The notes under the pieces: model-generated | What the model was told of the DNA's origin: nothing | The model's input: only the letters and a program-made list of their open reading frames with translations | Database searches by the model: none | Program-made: the position numbers and the translations under genes | Shown: positions 1 through 11,646 of the stretch, piece by piece | Numbering within the stretch: position 1 is the stretch's first letter | How the letters are laid out: the number at the start of each line of letters is the position of its first letter | DNA from: Phialophora verrucosa | Lineage: Eukaryota; Ascomycota; Eurotiomycetes; Chaetothyriales; Herpotrichiellaceae | Length of the DNA stretch: 64,000 nucleotides | NCBI GenBank assembly: GCA_002099365.1 | Contig: MSED01000015.1 | Location: 2,542,001-2,606,000 of the forward strand | Direction: 5' to 3'

Positions 1-1389
1 TTGTCCATTCTTGATGCATTCGAGAGTTATCGCCCAGAATGTCCCAAGAAACGCCACAAACCGTCCAGCATCACGAATAAGACAGAGGGTAGATATCGTG
101 CTTTCCACGCCCCGTAATCAGCTTGCATCAGATTCGGCAACGATGTCCATCAGGGCGTAGAGTGGACCTTGTCTGCATTGGCCTCGAGACGCCATGTTAG
201 GCCGTCTCGACATTTGAGAGCATGTGGCTGGAGGAAGTTCAGAGGGCATACGATCCTATGTCCACCCAATGTTTCCTCACAACTGCTCTTCCGTCCGTTT
301 GCCAAAGGCCTTTATCGCTTGTCGCGAGTTGATCTGCTGTGCTTCGGCCATACGTTTGACCCTTGACCCCTGATTGACAGATACTACAGGGCAATACAAA
401 GGCGTTCAATCCCGCGCTAGAAGATGTTGTCCAGCATGCGTGAGAAGAACCACCCAGATCGCGCAAAGGTCTTGGTATGCCCCCAGTGTGTTTGATGGGG
501 AACGGAACCTTTAAAGTGCAATCCCAACACTTCGTTCAAGTCCTTGTTTGACTCGTCACCCGAAGCCGCATCCCAGCAATGGCAAGCTGCCCCCAACTGT
601 TAGCTTCGTAGAGTTCATATCGCGAATTAACCACAAATCTAGACACTTTGGTTATTACCGCCCCCGACAGGTAATCTCCGTAAAGAATTGCGATATCTCG
701 GGCGCTTCGGTGATGTCGTTGGCGGTCGCTGCGCTGCGCACAGCAACGTGTCTCCTCTCTCGGCCGCCAGGGTAGCTTCATCGCATAGGAGTGCGGAAAG
801 GTCATCAAACAACATGGCTCTCCAGTCAGTGCTGGTCATTGTCCACACTCTCCACGGTCGGGAACACAAAAGGTGAGGGTGCTGTCCGCCTGTATGTTCA
901 GGAATTGAGGTACATAGCGCCTTGAGCACAACCTGGAAGGGGCGCGCACAAGGCTGTCAGTGCTGAAAGGTGGCACGATGAGCAGACACGTAGTGGTGGT
1001 ATGCCGATGTTCGAAGTGGCCGAACTGGCGTCTGTCCATGAAATAAAGAGAGATTCATACATCGGCTCATTCCGGATTCCACTACAAGCTATGTCTTCCG
1101 GCTTTAGCTTGCTCATAGACAATGCTCCAGCGATTCGACGGTGGCTTGTTGGTCTTGATGGAACGCCGCGGCACCCTTGTCCAGAACCGCTCTATGGTCA
1201 CCTGGGAGGTGCGGCGTTATCGATGGCATGACAAGTCTCGCTGGAATGTATGGAGGTTTCGGCGCAGCACTTCTACCAAGGCGCAACAGCCATTTGTGTG
1301 AAGTACTTTGCCGTCTCCTCCATCGCCTACTGTTCCCTCGTGCAGTTTAATTATCCCTGCGCTGCTCGCATAACCACCATTCCATTTGC
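1..1389. other. Intergenic, no supported gene
   Basis: Only short overlapping reading frames occur on both strands here. None carries a recognisable domain, and none splices convincingly to a neighbour. The last few hundred bases are presumably the promoter and 5' leader of the TACO1-like gene that begins at 1390. Confidence 0.6.
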
Positions 1390-2251
1390 ATGGGGCCGCG
1401 CCATATTCGGAGGTTCAACCGCTGTTTCCGGAGCTTCCAGACACCATGTCGGCATTGGTCCAGCTGCCAGGATCGACTGTCAGGTCACAGCAAATGGGCA
1501 AAGATCAAACATGACAAGGGCAAGAACGACATCGCGAAGAGCAGGGCCCGGACGCATTTGTCCTCGGACATCATAATGGCATCAAGACGTGAGGAGGCCC
1601 TACCGCCGTGAAGGAGGCATGTGGGCTGATTGACACGCAGTGGGCGGGCCTGATCCCACCATGAACTCGAGACTCGCGCATGCGATTGCCGTTGCGAAGA
1701 AAGGCCAATTATCGAAGGCGGCGATCGAGCACGCGATTGCCAAAGGCCAGGGCAAATCTCCATCAGGCCAAGCGCTGGAAAACGTCACGATCGAAGCGAT
1801 ACTACCTCACGGTGTGGCGGCGATGATTGAATGCCAGACGGACAACAAAGCGAGAACTTTGACAGACATCCGGTACATCATCACGAAGGCAGGTGGGACA
1901 GCTACGCCAACGGCGTTCCTGTTCCAGAAGAAAGGTCGGTTGTGCTTTGAAGAGCAGGACGTGATAGGAGTTGAGGATGCATTGGAAGACGCCATTGAGG
2001 CAGGGGCCCTAGACATCTCGTTAGAAGAGAACAAGCTTGTGGTTGAGACCGAACCAGCCGATGTCATGGCCGTAGCCCAGCAGCTTCAGAAGAAGCTGGA
2101 GCTCCAGGTGGAAAAGGCAGAAGTAGTGTACGTGCCGAACGAGGATTCTATGGTTACTCTGTCTGAAGAACAAGAGGACCAGGTGCAGAGCGTTCTGGAT
2201 GCTCTAGAAGAAGATCCGAGTGTCCAGAATTTGTACATTAATGCTACTTGA
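1390..2251 (+). CDS. TACO1/YebC-family mitochondrial translation factor
   Basis: Two exons, 1390-1588 and 1641-2251, with a 52 bp intron (GTGAGG donor, CAG acceptor), give about 269 residues, normal for the family. The first 30 residues are Arg-rich and lack acidic residues until Asp28, like a mitochondrial presequence. The YebC/DUF28 hallmark GHSKWAKIKH follows at residues 32-41. The second exon holds GGPDPTMNSRLAHAIAVAKK and the AFLFQKKG segment typical of the second and third YebC domains. Human TACO1 activates COX1 translation, and bacterial homologues help ribosomes through difficult stretches. That role here is inferred from the family. The ATG at 1390 is the only in-frame one before GHSKW in this exon, but an upstream exon is possible. 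The splice restores the frame exactly (ASR-L-GGPDP). Confidence 0.88.
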
Positions 2252-2550
2252 TACCAGCCATGCACGTCTTGACCGACTAGTTCTGACCCAAACATGTCTC
2301 GTCCATGTCCATGCTCGTGCTGGGCTACCTGTTGGTAGACGTGGTCAGCCGTAGTACTGGCTACGGCGGAGCACGTCTTCGTGAGGTTCCTTCCACGTGT
2401 CGAAATAACATTTCGTAGACTCGCCATGGTCGATTTTACGCCGTAGATCAGCGACAGACGAGGTCTGAGTGAAGGGAGGAGCCCTGCATACCTCGAGAAT
2501 GGCAACGCGGATTTCCTGAACTCTAAGGTCCATCGACGGTCACTAGCAGA

Positions 2551-4739
2551 ATGGAGCCCGGCACCACGCTAGTCAACTGGCAGCAAGCCTTTGAAGGGTA
2601 TCGTATCCCGCAGACTCGGGCAATCGAGAAGCAACTGCGGTCAAGCGCAGCGCAGAATAAAGAGAAGCTCAGGACCCTGGTCGGGTAGGTTGGACCCCGG
2701 ACGTCGCCTGCCTTTCATCTTAACTGGACAAACTCTCAAACTTTCCCCGCCCGGCAGGAAGATATGGCGGCAGTTCACTAACCAGTTTGATCTACAGTGG
2801 CAGCTATCGTGAGCTTCTCGCGACCGCCCAGGCCATCGTTGTCTTGGACGAACAAACAAGGTCCGCGGAGGATCACCTATCGTCCATTGGTCATAATTGC
2901 AGGCCGCCTCAGCTAGATACAAATCCCAGATCACCATCAACCGAAAAGGTAGCCCTCGCCCAATATCGTCTACTACAACGATGTTGTGCAACAATTGCCT
3001 TGTGTCTACGAGAGCAGAGCCTGTTACGGTCCGCTCGACTCATAGTCGTGTCGCGGCTTCTGTTGAAATCCCTTAACGATGAAGAGGCTACCGCGAAGTG
3101 CCTGGACTTTTTGCGTAGCAAAGTCACCAGTCTACGGCGGCAGCTCCTGCTTCGCGTGGAATCCAAGTTGAGCAATCCCACTTCAAGATTGGTGGATCTG
3201 CTGGAGTCGATATGCTCTTACTGCCTGGTGACGAGCAGCTCCGCTGAGGACGCTCTTTCTCACCTCCGTCAACTCAGACTGGACAAGGTCCGCCGCCAAC
3301 TGACAGCCTCGAAACAGCATCCGACAATCTGTGAGGCTCTCCGTTATCAGTTATCATCCTTGCAAACCTTCAAGAGCCTCGTTGGACTTCCCGTAATTGA
3401 GGCAATGAACGACCTTCAGAGAAAGCCTATTTTGGCGGATCCCAGTATTCGGAACCTCGAATCCCTCGACCTTGACCGGATTGTATCGCTGATACCCGAT
3501 GATATTCGATCATTCGTCCCCTACTTCAAGAGAAGCGCGCCGACGTCAGAAGAATTACAATCTACATTCGAAACCTGGTCACGAGATGCTTGTCGGGCAC
3601 TTTCAGATGCGCTGCGCCCATGTCTCTCGGAAATGAGCCAGATAAGCGAGGTGCTCGAGTTGCGGAGACAGCTTTACGCCCTTCTATTACCATCTTATTT
3701 TTCAACACCGGCAGGGTCCTATATCAAAGAGCAGATCTCACAGGCTATAAATGAGAAAATCGGCGTTGTCTGTCGAATACAAGGAACGAAGTTAGACCAG
3801 AGCACTAGATTACTGCTTCGATACGACGCAAGCAGCAAGGTACCCCAACCGTTGTGGGAAGAGCAGATAGCTCTGGCAGGTCTGGATTCCGGAGGCAACA
3901 AGTTCATTAGGGAAGTCAGAAAGCGCCATTCTGGTCACAACACGACCTTATCGAAGGCGTCGAGGACGTTGGCTCAATGGGTATCTGCGGCAAACGCCAC
4001 TCTCAGTCAGCTCGACGAGACATCCAAGACGAGATGGCGCGACATCCTTGAGGAGCCTGACGAAGATAAAGAAGATGAGGCCGACGCTTTGATGAAAGCG
4101 CTCGGTGAGACAGATCCGAAGCTCTACAAGAAAACTTTGGAGGCATCCCTGCAAGAAGCGGTTCTTAGGCACGAGTCGCGCATTGCTGAGGCTGCTATTC
4201 AAAGCTTGAATGAGAAGCGCACCATATCCCCTGTTGTGGCCTCATTGCGCTTCGTTCGACTTTCTATCTCATCTTTGAAGCATGTGTCTCCCGAACATGC
4301 CAAGTTTGAAAGGTTCCAAGATGTCGTTCCGAAATTGCAGCAAATGCTTGCCAACGAGGTAGCTGAACAGCTATCGAGGGTACAAAGTCGCCACAGAGCT
4401 TCAACTTGGGACAAAGATATCTTACCTGATAACATGCCTTCACCTCAAGCCTTTTCGACCTTGCGTCATCTATGCAGGATCATGCTGGATCTCGGCGGCA
4501 CCGACTTGTGGTCTCCTCCACTGGTTGCGCTGGTTAAGGAAGCTGTCAGATTGAGGATATTCGCCCCTGAGGTTAAGCCTAGCTACATGCACAACGAATT
4601 CGACGAAGTATACCTGGGCATTGCTTTGGGCCGTGAGCATGCAGAATCTACTCAGGACGCAACCACCAGAAAGGAGCTTGTCAAGTCAGCGTCCGACTAT
4701 TGGACAAGGACGAAGCTCTTGTTTGGCGTGCTCACCTGA
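2551..4739 (+). CDS. COG1: Conserved oligomeric Golgi complex subunit 1
   Basis: Exon 1 is 2551-2684 and exon 2 is 2798-4739, with a 113 bp intron (donor GTAGGT, acceptor ACAG). The product is about 691 residues. The splice joins KEKLRTLVG to GSYRELLATAQAIVVLDEQ, the conserved Vps51/Cog1 N-terminal motif in which an RxMVG-type strand leads into a YRDLL-like helix. The rest is a long helical protein, as expected for a tethering-complex rod subunit. Cog1 belongs to lobe A of the COG complex, which tethers retrograde vesicles within the Golgi. The identification rests mainly on the N-terminal motif and overall length, because the middle and C-terminus diverge fast in this family. The reading frame ends at WTRTKLLFGVLT. 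Whether a small further exon lies downstream cannot be judged here. Confidence 0.8.
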
Positions 4740-5138
4740 AAAGGCGGTTGAGTGCCGGCTCGGCTGCAGAAATGCTTGTTAGTTATCCCAGAACTGAATG
4801 ACGAACTCCATATCGAGTCTGCTAAAACGCTACTTAGCCTCGTAGAAGTTGAGGTGTCCAGCAAGGCGACGTGGTAAACGAAGCAGATGCCCCGGGACGC
4901 CGGAGAAACAATGATCCGCAATGCCCCTTTGGAATCGTCGTCTCACCATTGTGCCATCTCACCATCTCACTATCTGCAGTATCTCGCTACTCGGTTATCG
5001 TGCTAAGTTCTAACTCACCTGCCTGTCAGGAATCTTCGCTCATCCTGATGAGTAGTCACGTATGTGTTAAGATAGACTCGTATTGGATTCCCTCGACATG
5101 AGAAGCCACGCAGAGAATCCCAGCCGCCTGTCAACAAT
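4740..5138. other. COG1-PTR2 intergenic spacer
   Basis: This 399 bp spacer lies between two genes on the same strand. It should hold the COG1 3' end and the promoter of the peptide transporter. No further gene or repeat was seen. Confidence 0.5.
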
Positions 5139-7199
5139 ATGCAGCAGGTTGAGCTTTCAGATCTGTCCGGAGAGTCCTCTCGGAGCAAGAGGAGCATCAG
5201 CGAATCCGGTTACCATGACCAGCTCGAAGCGGACGAAGACGTCCAGGCGGAGGACAAGCCGCTTATGTCTTTCGACCTGAATGACGAACGTATTATTCAC
5301 CCTACGACGCAGGAACTTGCGACGCTTCCAAGGGTGTCGGATAAGATACCATGGCGAGTCTATACAGTGGCATTTGTTGAGCTCTGTGAGCGATTTTCGA
5401 ATTATGGCACCACGATCTTGTTCCAGAATTTCGTCCAACGCAGCCTACTCACTCCTACCGGTCGAGCGCCTCACCCTAGCGGAGATACCGACAACAATCC
5501 TGGCGCACTTGGGCAGGGCCAACAGATGGCTACTGGCCTGGGGACGTTCTACTCTTTCTGGTCGCAGACGACGCCCCTGTTGGGTGCCTGGATTGCCGAT
5601 ACCTATCTAGGAAGGTAAGGTCTACTAAGCATTCTTCCATGTCGAACTCCGCTGATATGTGGGAATAGATACCGAACAATTATGATCGCCATTGCAATCG
5701 CGGTCATCGGACATGTGATCCTAGTTCTCGCCGCTCTGCCTTCGGTGCTGCAACGTACACAAACTGCCCTTGTCTCGTTCGTACTCGGGCTGATTGTCTT
5801 CGGGTTCGGCACAGGCGGCTTCAAACCAAACATCTCGCCTCTGATCGCAGAGCAGATTGTCCATGACCAGCCACGCCTCTCAATTGACTCCAAGACAGGA
5901 GACCGTGTGATCATCGACCCAGACCAGACCGCAGCTAGGATATACAACTGGTTCTACCTTTTTATCAACGTCGGTGCATTATTCGGCCAAATCTCCATGT
6001 CATACGCAGCACTGTATGACGGGTATTACCTTGCGTTCTTGCTTCCGACACTGATGTTCCTCCTCTGTCCCATCATCCTGCTCCTCAACAAGAAAAACTA
6101 CCGTCTCACGCCGCCGCAAGGGTCAGTTCTCGGTCCCGCTATTTCTTTTCTCATCTTTGCCGTCCGTCCACATTGGTCGTGGAATCCGCTCCGTACGATC
6201 AGCAACCTCCGTGGCACGAACACCTTCTGGGAGGATGTGAAACCCTCTCTTATCCCACCCTCCGAACGTCCCAAATGGATGACCCCAGCTATCGACGACA
6301 CCTGGGTCTCCGAGCTGCGCCGTGGAATGCAAGCCTGCTCTGTCCTCCTCTGGCTCCCACTCTACTGGCTCACCTATAGTCAGATGAACAACAACCTCAC
6401 CTCCCAGGCCGATACAATGCACCATACTGGGTTCCCACCAGAGATCGTCTCGAACCTCGATCCGCTCGCCCTGATCATTCTGATTCCGATCTGTGACCTC
6501 CTTATCTACCCATTCCTGCGCAAACGGGGTGTACGATTAACACCGATAAGGAAAACAACGCTTGGGTTTTGGATCGGCTCCAGCGCCATGGTCTACGCCG
6601 CCTTTTTGCAACATTACATCTACACGCACAATTCTTGCGGATATCATCCCTCCGAAGGCCTCCCCTCCACATCCCCCGTCCAAGACTGTCCTCCTGCGTC
6701 CATTTCGATCCTCTATCAAGCACCAATCTACCTCCTGGTCGCCATCAGCGAGATCCTCGTCAGCATAACAAGCATGGAATATGCGTTCACGAAAGCACCC
6801 AGGAACATGCGATCAATGATTCAAGCGTTTGCACTTTTGATGGGTGCACTGGCGAACCTGATTGGAGAGGGGTTTCTGTGGCTCGCGAGGGATCCATTTC
6901 TCGTGTGGAACTATGGGGTGATGGGGCTTGTGGCTTTTGTCGCTGGAGGAATGTTTTGGTGGTGTAACAGGGAACTGGACTGGGAGCACGAAGGAGTGCC
7001 CCGACTAGAACAGACAGGGGTACATAGGCCAGAGCCGAGAAGTCAGAGCCGGGAGCACGGGGAAGAAGTCAAGCCCGATGGGAGTAGGAGAGGTGTAGAC
7101 ACGAGCTGGAGCGATGTTGGCGATGACTCTGATGATGGGGACGAGGAGACTCTGCTTCGCGATCGACTCCATAGAAGGATGAACGGGGACAGTCCATAG
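5139..7199 (+). CDS. PTR2/POT-family proton-coupled di/tripeptide transporter
   Basis: Exons 5139-5614 and 5669-7199 (54 bp intron, GTAAGG donor, TAG acceptor) give about 668 residues. The cytosolic N-terminus of about 70 residues is acidic. The proton-coupling motif ExxERF is present as ELCERFSNYG at residues 81-90, with Asn replacing the first Tyr of the usual YYG. The PTR2 signatures GFGTGGFKPN (about 204-213) and FYLFINVG (about 254-261) are both intact. About twelve hydrophobic helices can be read, and the C-terminal tail is hydrophilic with acidic and Arg-rich stretches. Members import short peptides at the plasma membrane using the proton gradient. The ATG at 5139 is the first in this frame. 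Substrate and regulation cannot be told from the sequence. Confidence 0.92.
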
Positions 7200-7483
7200 A
7201 TCAAAAGTGAACGCAGCCTCGCGCTACGCAAGGCTGAACTCGGCCTCCAGAATTCCTAGTCTTGGCACCGCCTGCTCGGCAAAGCTTCTCTTTTCTGCCG
7301 GGATGGGCATGTCGAAGTGTCCTCCAAATCAAATTGCATCGTGGAGCTTTCAGGAGAAGTGCTGTTGCGACGTCGACACCTGTCCCCTTCTTACCTCCCT
7401 GATCAGTTCTTCTTCCCCTTCCCTACGCGTCCTTCCCTTTGGTCTCAGGTCAAGATCAAGCTGTTCGTCTCAGCGCAGCAACC

Positions 7484-9092
7484 ATGTCTGGCCGTATGTG
7501 CTCCTGTTCGACCAGCGCACTTTGGTTGTTGAAATTGCTAAAAACCACAATGCAGTCCGCTTCCTCGATCTTATTAAACCCTTTACGCCCCTCCTTCCGG
7601 AGGTGGCAGCGCCCGAGTCAAAGATCCCATTCAATCAAAAGTTGATGTGGACAGGAGTAAGAGAACCGTGTTCACAAGGGCAGTGACGGGCACGAGACTA
7701 ACGAGGGCGACTCGCACAGTGTACGCTCTTGATCTTCCTGGTCATGAGTCAAATGCCTCTTTACGGGATCGTCTCATCAGACACGTCGGATCCTATCTAC
7801 TGGTTGCGTATGATGTTGGCCAGTAACAGGGGAACACTGATGGAGTTGGGTACCACGCCCATCATTTCCTCTGGCATGGTCTTCCAGGTACGTCGGTGCA
7901 TTCTGAACTCCGGCGACGTGACTCTGATGATCAACTGCAGCTCCTCGCTGGCACTCATCTCATCGACGTCAACCTCGACCTCAAGTCCGACCGCGAGCTG
8001 TACCAAACCGCCCAGAAACTCTTCGCCATCATCCTCTCCTTCGGCCAAGCCTGCGTTTTCGTCCTCACCGGTCTATATGGCCAACCCAGCGATCTCGGCG
8101 CCGGCATCTGCCTCCTGCTGATTGTCCAGCTTGTCCTCGCGGGCCTCGTGGTTATCCTGCTTGATGAGCTACTTCAGAAGGGATACGGTCTGGGTTCCGG
8201 CATCTCCCTCTTTATTGCTACGAACATCTGCGAGTCCATTGTCTGGAAGGCCTTCTCCCCAACCACAATCGATACCGGCCGTGGGAAAGAATTTGAAGGC
8301 GCAGTCATCGCGCTTTTCCATCTGCTCGTGACATGGCCTGACAAGACGCGAGCTCTCCGTGAAGCTTTCTACAGACAACATCTCCCTAACGTCATGAATC
8401 TCCTGGCCACCCTCACAGTCTTTGCAGCCGTCATCTACCTCCAGGGCTTCCGCGTCGAAATCCCTGTCAAGTCTTCCCGCCAGCGCGGCATGCGTGGCTC
8501 CTACCCGATCCGCCTCTTCTACACCTCCAACATGCCCATTATGCTGCAATCCGCCCTTGCGTCCAACATCTTTATGATCAGCCAGATGCTCTACACACGC
8601 TTCTCTGACAACCTTCTCGTCAAGCTCATCGGCACATGGGAACCAAAAGAAGGCTCGTCTCAGCTCTACGCCTCCAGTGGCATCGCGTACTATATGTCCC
8701 CACCGTTGAACTTCACCGACGCACTCCTCGACCCCATCCACACGGTCATCTACGTTACATTCATCATCGTCACCTGCGCCGTCTTCTCCAAGACGTGGAT
8801 TGAAGTCTCTGGCTCCGCACCCCGTGATGTGGCGAAGACGCTCAAAGAACAAGGGCTCGTTATGGCCGGGCACCGTGAGCAGTCCATGTACAAGGAGTTG
8901 AAGAGAGTCATCCCCACGGCGGCGGCGTTTGGTGGTGCGTGTATTGGTGCCTTGTCCGTGGCGAGTGACATGCTCGGTGCGCTGGGCAGTGGCACTGGTA
9001 TTTTGTTGGCTGTGACCATCATCTACGGATACTTTGAGATTGCGGCCAAGGAAGGAGATTTCGGCCAGGGGCTGAAGGGCTTGATTGCCTAG
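7484..9092 (+). CDS. SEC61: Sec61 alpha, ER translocon pore subunit
   Basis: Four exons (7484-7493, 7556-7656, 7720-7887, 7941-9092) give 476 residues, the usual length. The first exon holds only MSG plus one base. Splicing yields MSG-LRFLDLIKPFTPLLPEV, followed by KIPFNQKLMWTG, then IFLVMSQMPLYGI and MVFQ-LLAGTHLIDVNLDLKS, all near-invariant in eukaryotic Sec61 alpha. Ten hydrophobic helices follow, with the plug-region motif PLYGIVSSDTSDP. The protein forms the SecY-like channel for co- and post-translational import into the endoplasmic reticulum. Every splice junction has GT-AG borders and restores the frame exactly. The long exon 4 carries an extended antisense frame that I consider a shadow. 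Confidence 0.97.
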
Positions 9093-9653
9093 ATGATTCT
9101 CTGGAGACTTTTGTAGTTTCAACGGTGCCGGGCGGAGAGGATTTGGATTGGGTTGCCTTTCAAAAAGTTATGTATGACTGAAAGATGCATAGCCAAGGTT
9201 GGGAAAGCATATGCGGGGCGGGAAGTGAGAAGACCATAGCGAACATGTCTTCCCTGTACAGCAGTAAACGCTATACGAAGACTCCTGTACTTGTGCTGAT
9301 TCGCGGCGAGGACGTAGACGCTTTCTCAAAGTCGTGACAAGATGGATCGTTCCACCCGCGCAAGACGCATTCTTCTTCAAGTGTGGCAGTGGCTTTTCTA
9401 TATCTTGCTCCGTATATGAAGACCCAGCTCCAGGTCCGCGTTGTACTCCCATCAGTCATTATCTGTCTTTCTACCAGTCCGCATAGCTATATACAACTTC
9501 GTCCTCGTCCTCGTCCTAGTCTGTGCACACTCCAGCAACGCACAGATAAGACGTCTCGACCAACCATCCATGCCTTGTCTGCGCTTTCGTCGTCCCCGTC
9601 CATCGCTCGCTCTTCTCTCGTGTGACGAGTCGAACTCACACAACTCCGCGACT
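9093..9653. other. Convergent spacer between SEC61 and ArgJ genes
   Basis: About 560 bp between two genes that converge. It should contain both 3' ends. No gene was recognised. Confidence 0.5.
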
Positions 9654-11084
9654 CTACGTCCGATAATCCCCATTGATGGTGACGTACTCGTGGCTGAAAT
9701 CACAAGTCCAGTACGTGCCTTCCGCTTTTCCCACGCCGAGGTCCACATCGACGATTAAGTCCTCGTCCTCGAGTAATCTGCTGGCCCGCTCTTCGTCAAC
9801 GCGCTGCGGCTCGCCGTCGACCAACAGCTTGAGCACGCCTTCGTCACGGGACGCCGAATTCTCCGCGGGGATGAAACTGACGTTCGTCCTGGCGGGGATG
9901 ACAGAGTCCGCGGGCGAAGAGAGGAGCGCCGGCGAGGTATACCCGATTGCGCAGAGGATACGGCCCCAGTTGGCGTCCTTGCCGTAGAGGGCCGTTTTGA
10001 CGAGCGGGGAGCGTGCGATGCTGCTGGCGATGGCCCTCGCGTCGGTTTCGGATAGGGCGTTGCGCACGCGGATGGTCACGAACTTGGTGGCGCCTTCGCC
10101 GTCGCGGACGACGAGTTGGGCCAAGTTCTGGGCGAACGACGTCAGGATCGCGGCCATGGCGGCGTAATCTTCCGGCGTGGCGGAGGCGGATATCGGTGCC
10201 GTGGAGGGGGAAGGGGATGCCGCGCCGTTGGCCAGCATTGCGACGGTGTCGTTTGTCGACGTGTCCCCGTCGATGGAGATGCAGTTGAACGACTTGTTCA
10301 CTGCGGCGGTGAGAAGTGTGGAAACCGCGTCCGCCGAGATGGGTGCGTCCGTGCAGAGGATTCCGAGCAGCGTGGCCATGTTGGGGTGGATCATGCCCGC
10401 GCCTTTGGTCATGCCCGCGAGTCGGTACTCGGTGCCGGCGTGCTGCGCGCCCGGAAGGGTGAATGTCGTGGAGAGGAGCTTGGGGAATGTGTCTGTCGTG
10501 CAGATTGCTTTGGCGGCCGTGAGCCACGCGGCATGGTCGGCCGCAAGGTTCGAATGCGCAACGGGGATCTTGTTGAGGATTTTGGCGATCGGGAGACGTT
10601 GGCCGATCACGCCGGTCGACATGACGAGACTGTTCGGTCCCAGATGGTCGTCTGGTTGAGACGATTGTTGGAACTGGGCCGATGCGGTGGAGGACATTGC
10701 CCACGCGTCCTCTACTCCGCCTTGGCCTGTCACGGCATTTGCGCAGCCGGCGTTGATGATAATGCTCCGTAGGCCTGCTCCGCCGCGTTTCTCGAGGACA
10801 GACCGGCTCACTTGTACCGGCGCAGCCTGGAATTTATTTGTCGTGAAGACCGCGGCCCCAAAGGCGGGTCTGTCGCTCGCGATGAGGGCGAGATCCGGGT
10901 GTGATTTGTTTGCTGGCTTCACGCCGACGTGCGTGCCCGACACAAGGAAGCCTTTGGGATAGGTGCCACTTGTGGGAACATATTTCAGCTTCGAGGCGGG
11001 GATGGAGCTGTCCAGAGGAGCCGAATAGTGGCGGATGAACTGGCGGACGGCGGACCGGCTTGTCGTGGGTAGTGAGGTCCTCAT
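9654..11084 (-). CDS. Arginine biosynthesis bifunctional ArgJ, mitochondrial (ornithine acetyltransferase)
   Basis: Single exon, 476 residues. It transfers acetyl from N-acetylornithine to glutamate and can also make N-acetylglutamate from acetyl-CoA, closing the acetyl cycle of ornithine synthesis in mitochondria. The N-terminus (MRTSLPTTSRSAVRQFIRHY) is a typical Arg/Ser-rich presequence. The conserved core NAGCANAVTGQGG is at about 111-123. The self-cleavage site KGAGMIHPNMATLL is at about 227-240, and cleavage before Thr238 should give alpha and beta chains. SIDGDTSTND and GKDANWGRI, which line the active site, are present. The tail YVTINGDYRT is the expected C-terminus. The yeast equivalent is ECM42/ARG7. 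A second arginine gene (CPA1) lies at 54-55.6 kb in this window. Confidence 0.96.
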   Translation of the reverse strand: MRTSLPTTSRSAVRQFIRHYSAPLDSSIPASKLKYVPTSGTYPKGFLVSGTHVGVKPANKSHPDLALIASDRPAFGAAVFTTNKFQAAPVQVSRSVLEKRGGAGLRSIIINAGCANAVTGQGGVEDAWAMSSTASAQFQQSSQPDDHLGPNSLVMSTGVIGQRLPIAKILNKIPVAHSNLAADHAAWLTAAKAICTTDTFPKLLSTTFTLPGAQHAGTEYRLAGMTKGAGMIHPNMATLLGILCTDAPISADAVSTLLTAAVNKSFNCISIDGDTSTNDTVAMLANGAASPSPSTAPISASATPEDYAAMAAILTSFAQNLAQLVVRDGEGATKFVTIRVRNALSETDARAIASSIARSPLVKTALYGKDANWGRILCAIGYTSPALLSSPADSVIPARTNVSFIPAENSASRDEGVLKLLVDGEPQRVDEERASRLLEDEDLIVDVDLGVGKAEGTYWTCDFSHEYVTINGDYRT

Positions 11085-11646
11085 GGTGGAGGTGTTGAGA
11101 TGGATAAAGATGCGGTGACCGATGGAAGAAGGCGTAATGTTCGATACTCTTCTAGCTGAAGTTCCTGACAGTTCTCATGCTCAGTGCGCTCAGATCTTTT
11201 TCTGGTGCTTAAACCAGGGTTCAGTCGTCTGGCCCTTGAGTTTGCTTAATGTCGTTATCAACGTCGAGATACCGAGTGGCTAGTGGAGACAGTAGTGAAT
11301 AGGTGGGCAGCCTGCCAATAGCTCATGAGGCCGTCATCACATCCCAGCCTGGACCACGTCAGATACTTCAATGCCACTGCAATAAGTTGAGCTCATAGAA
11401 AACAAAAAGCAGACGTGGAAAATTCAAGGGAAAAGAAAGAAGCGTGAGTCAAAAATGTATGCAATGATATCGACCAATCAGAGCCGCCGGTTTGCGGAGA
11501 GGCAGAACCGCGGCCGTCGCGTCGCGCAAAGAATCGACAATGTCTTCATTGAACGCACAATCCAGTATCGGATCTCGTATTCCTGCTCCAGTCTGTTCGA
11601 GTTGACGTGATATGACTCCGGCGGCCACGTCGTCTAATATCCCGAG
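11085..11646. other. Divergent promoter region, ArgJ / ORC2
   Basis: About 560 bp between two divergent start codons, so it should hold both promoters. No extra gene was recognised. Confidence 0.5.

Noticed and set aside
8169..9122. 317-residue minus-strand frame antisense to SEC61
   Set aside because: Antisense shadow of a highly conserved exon, with no domain of its own.
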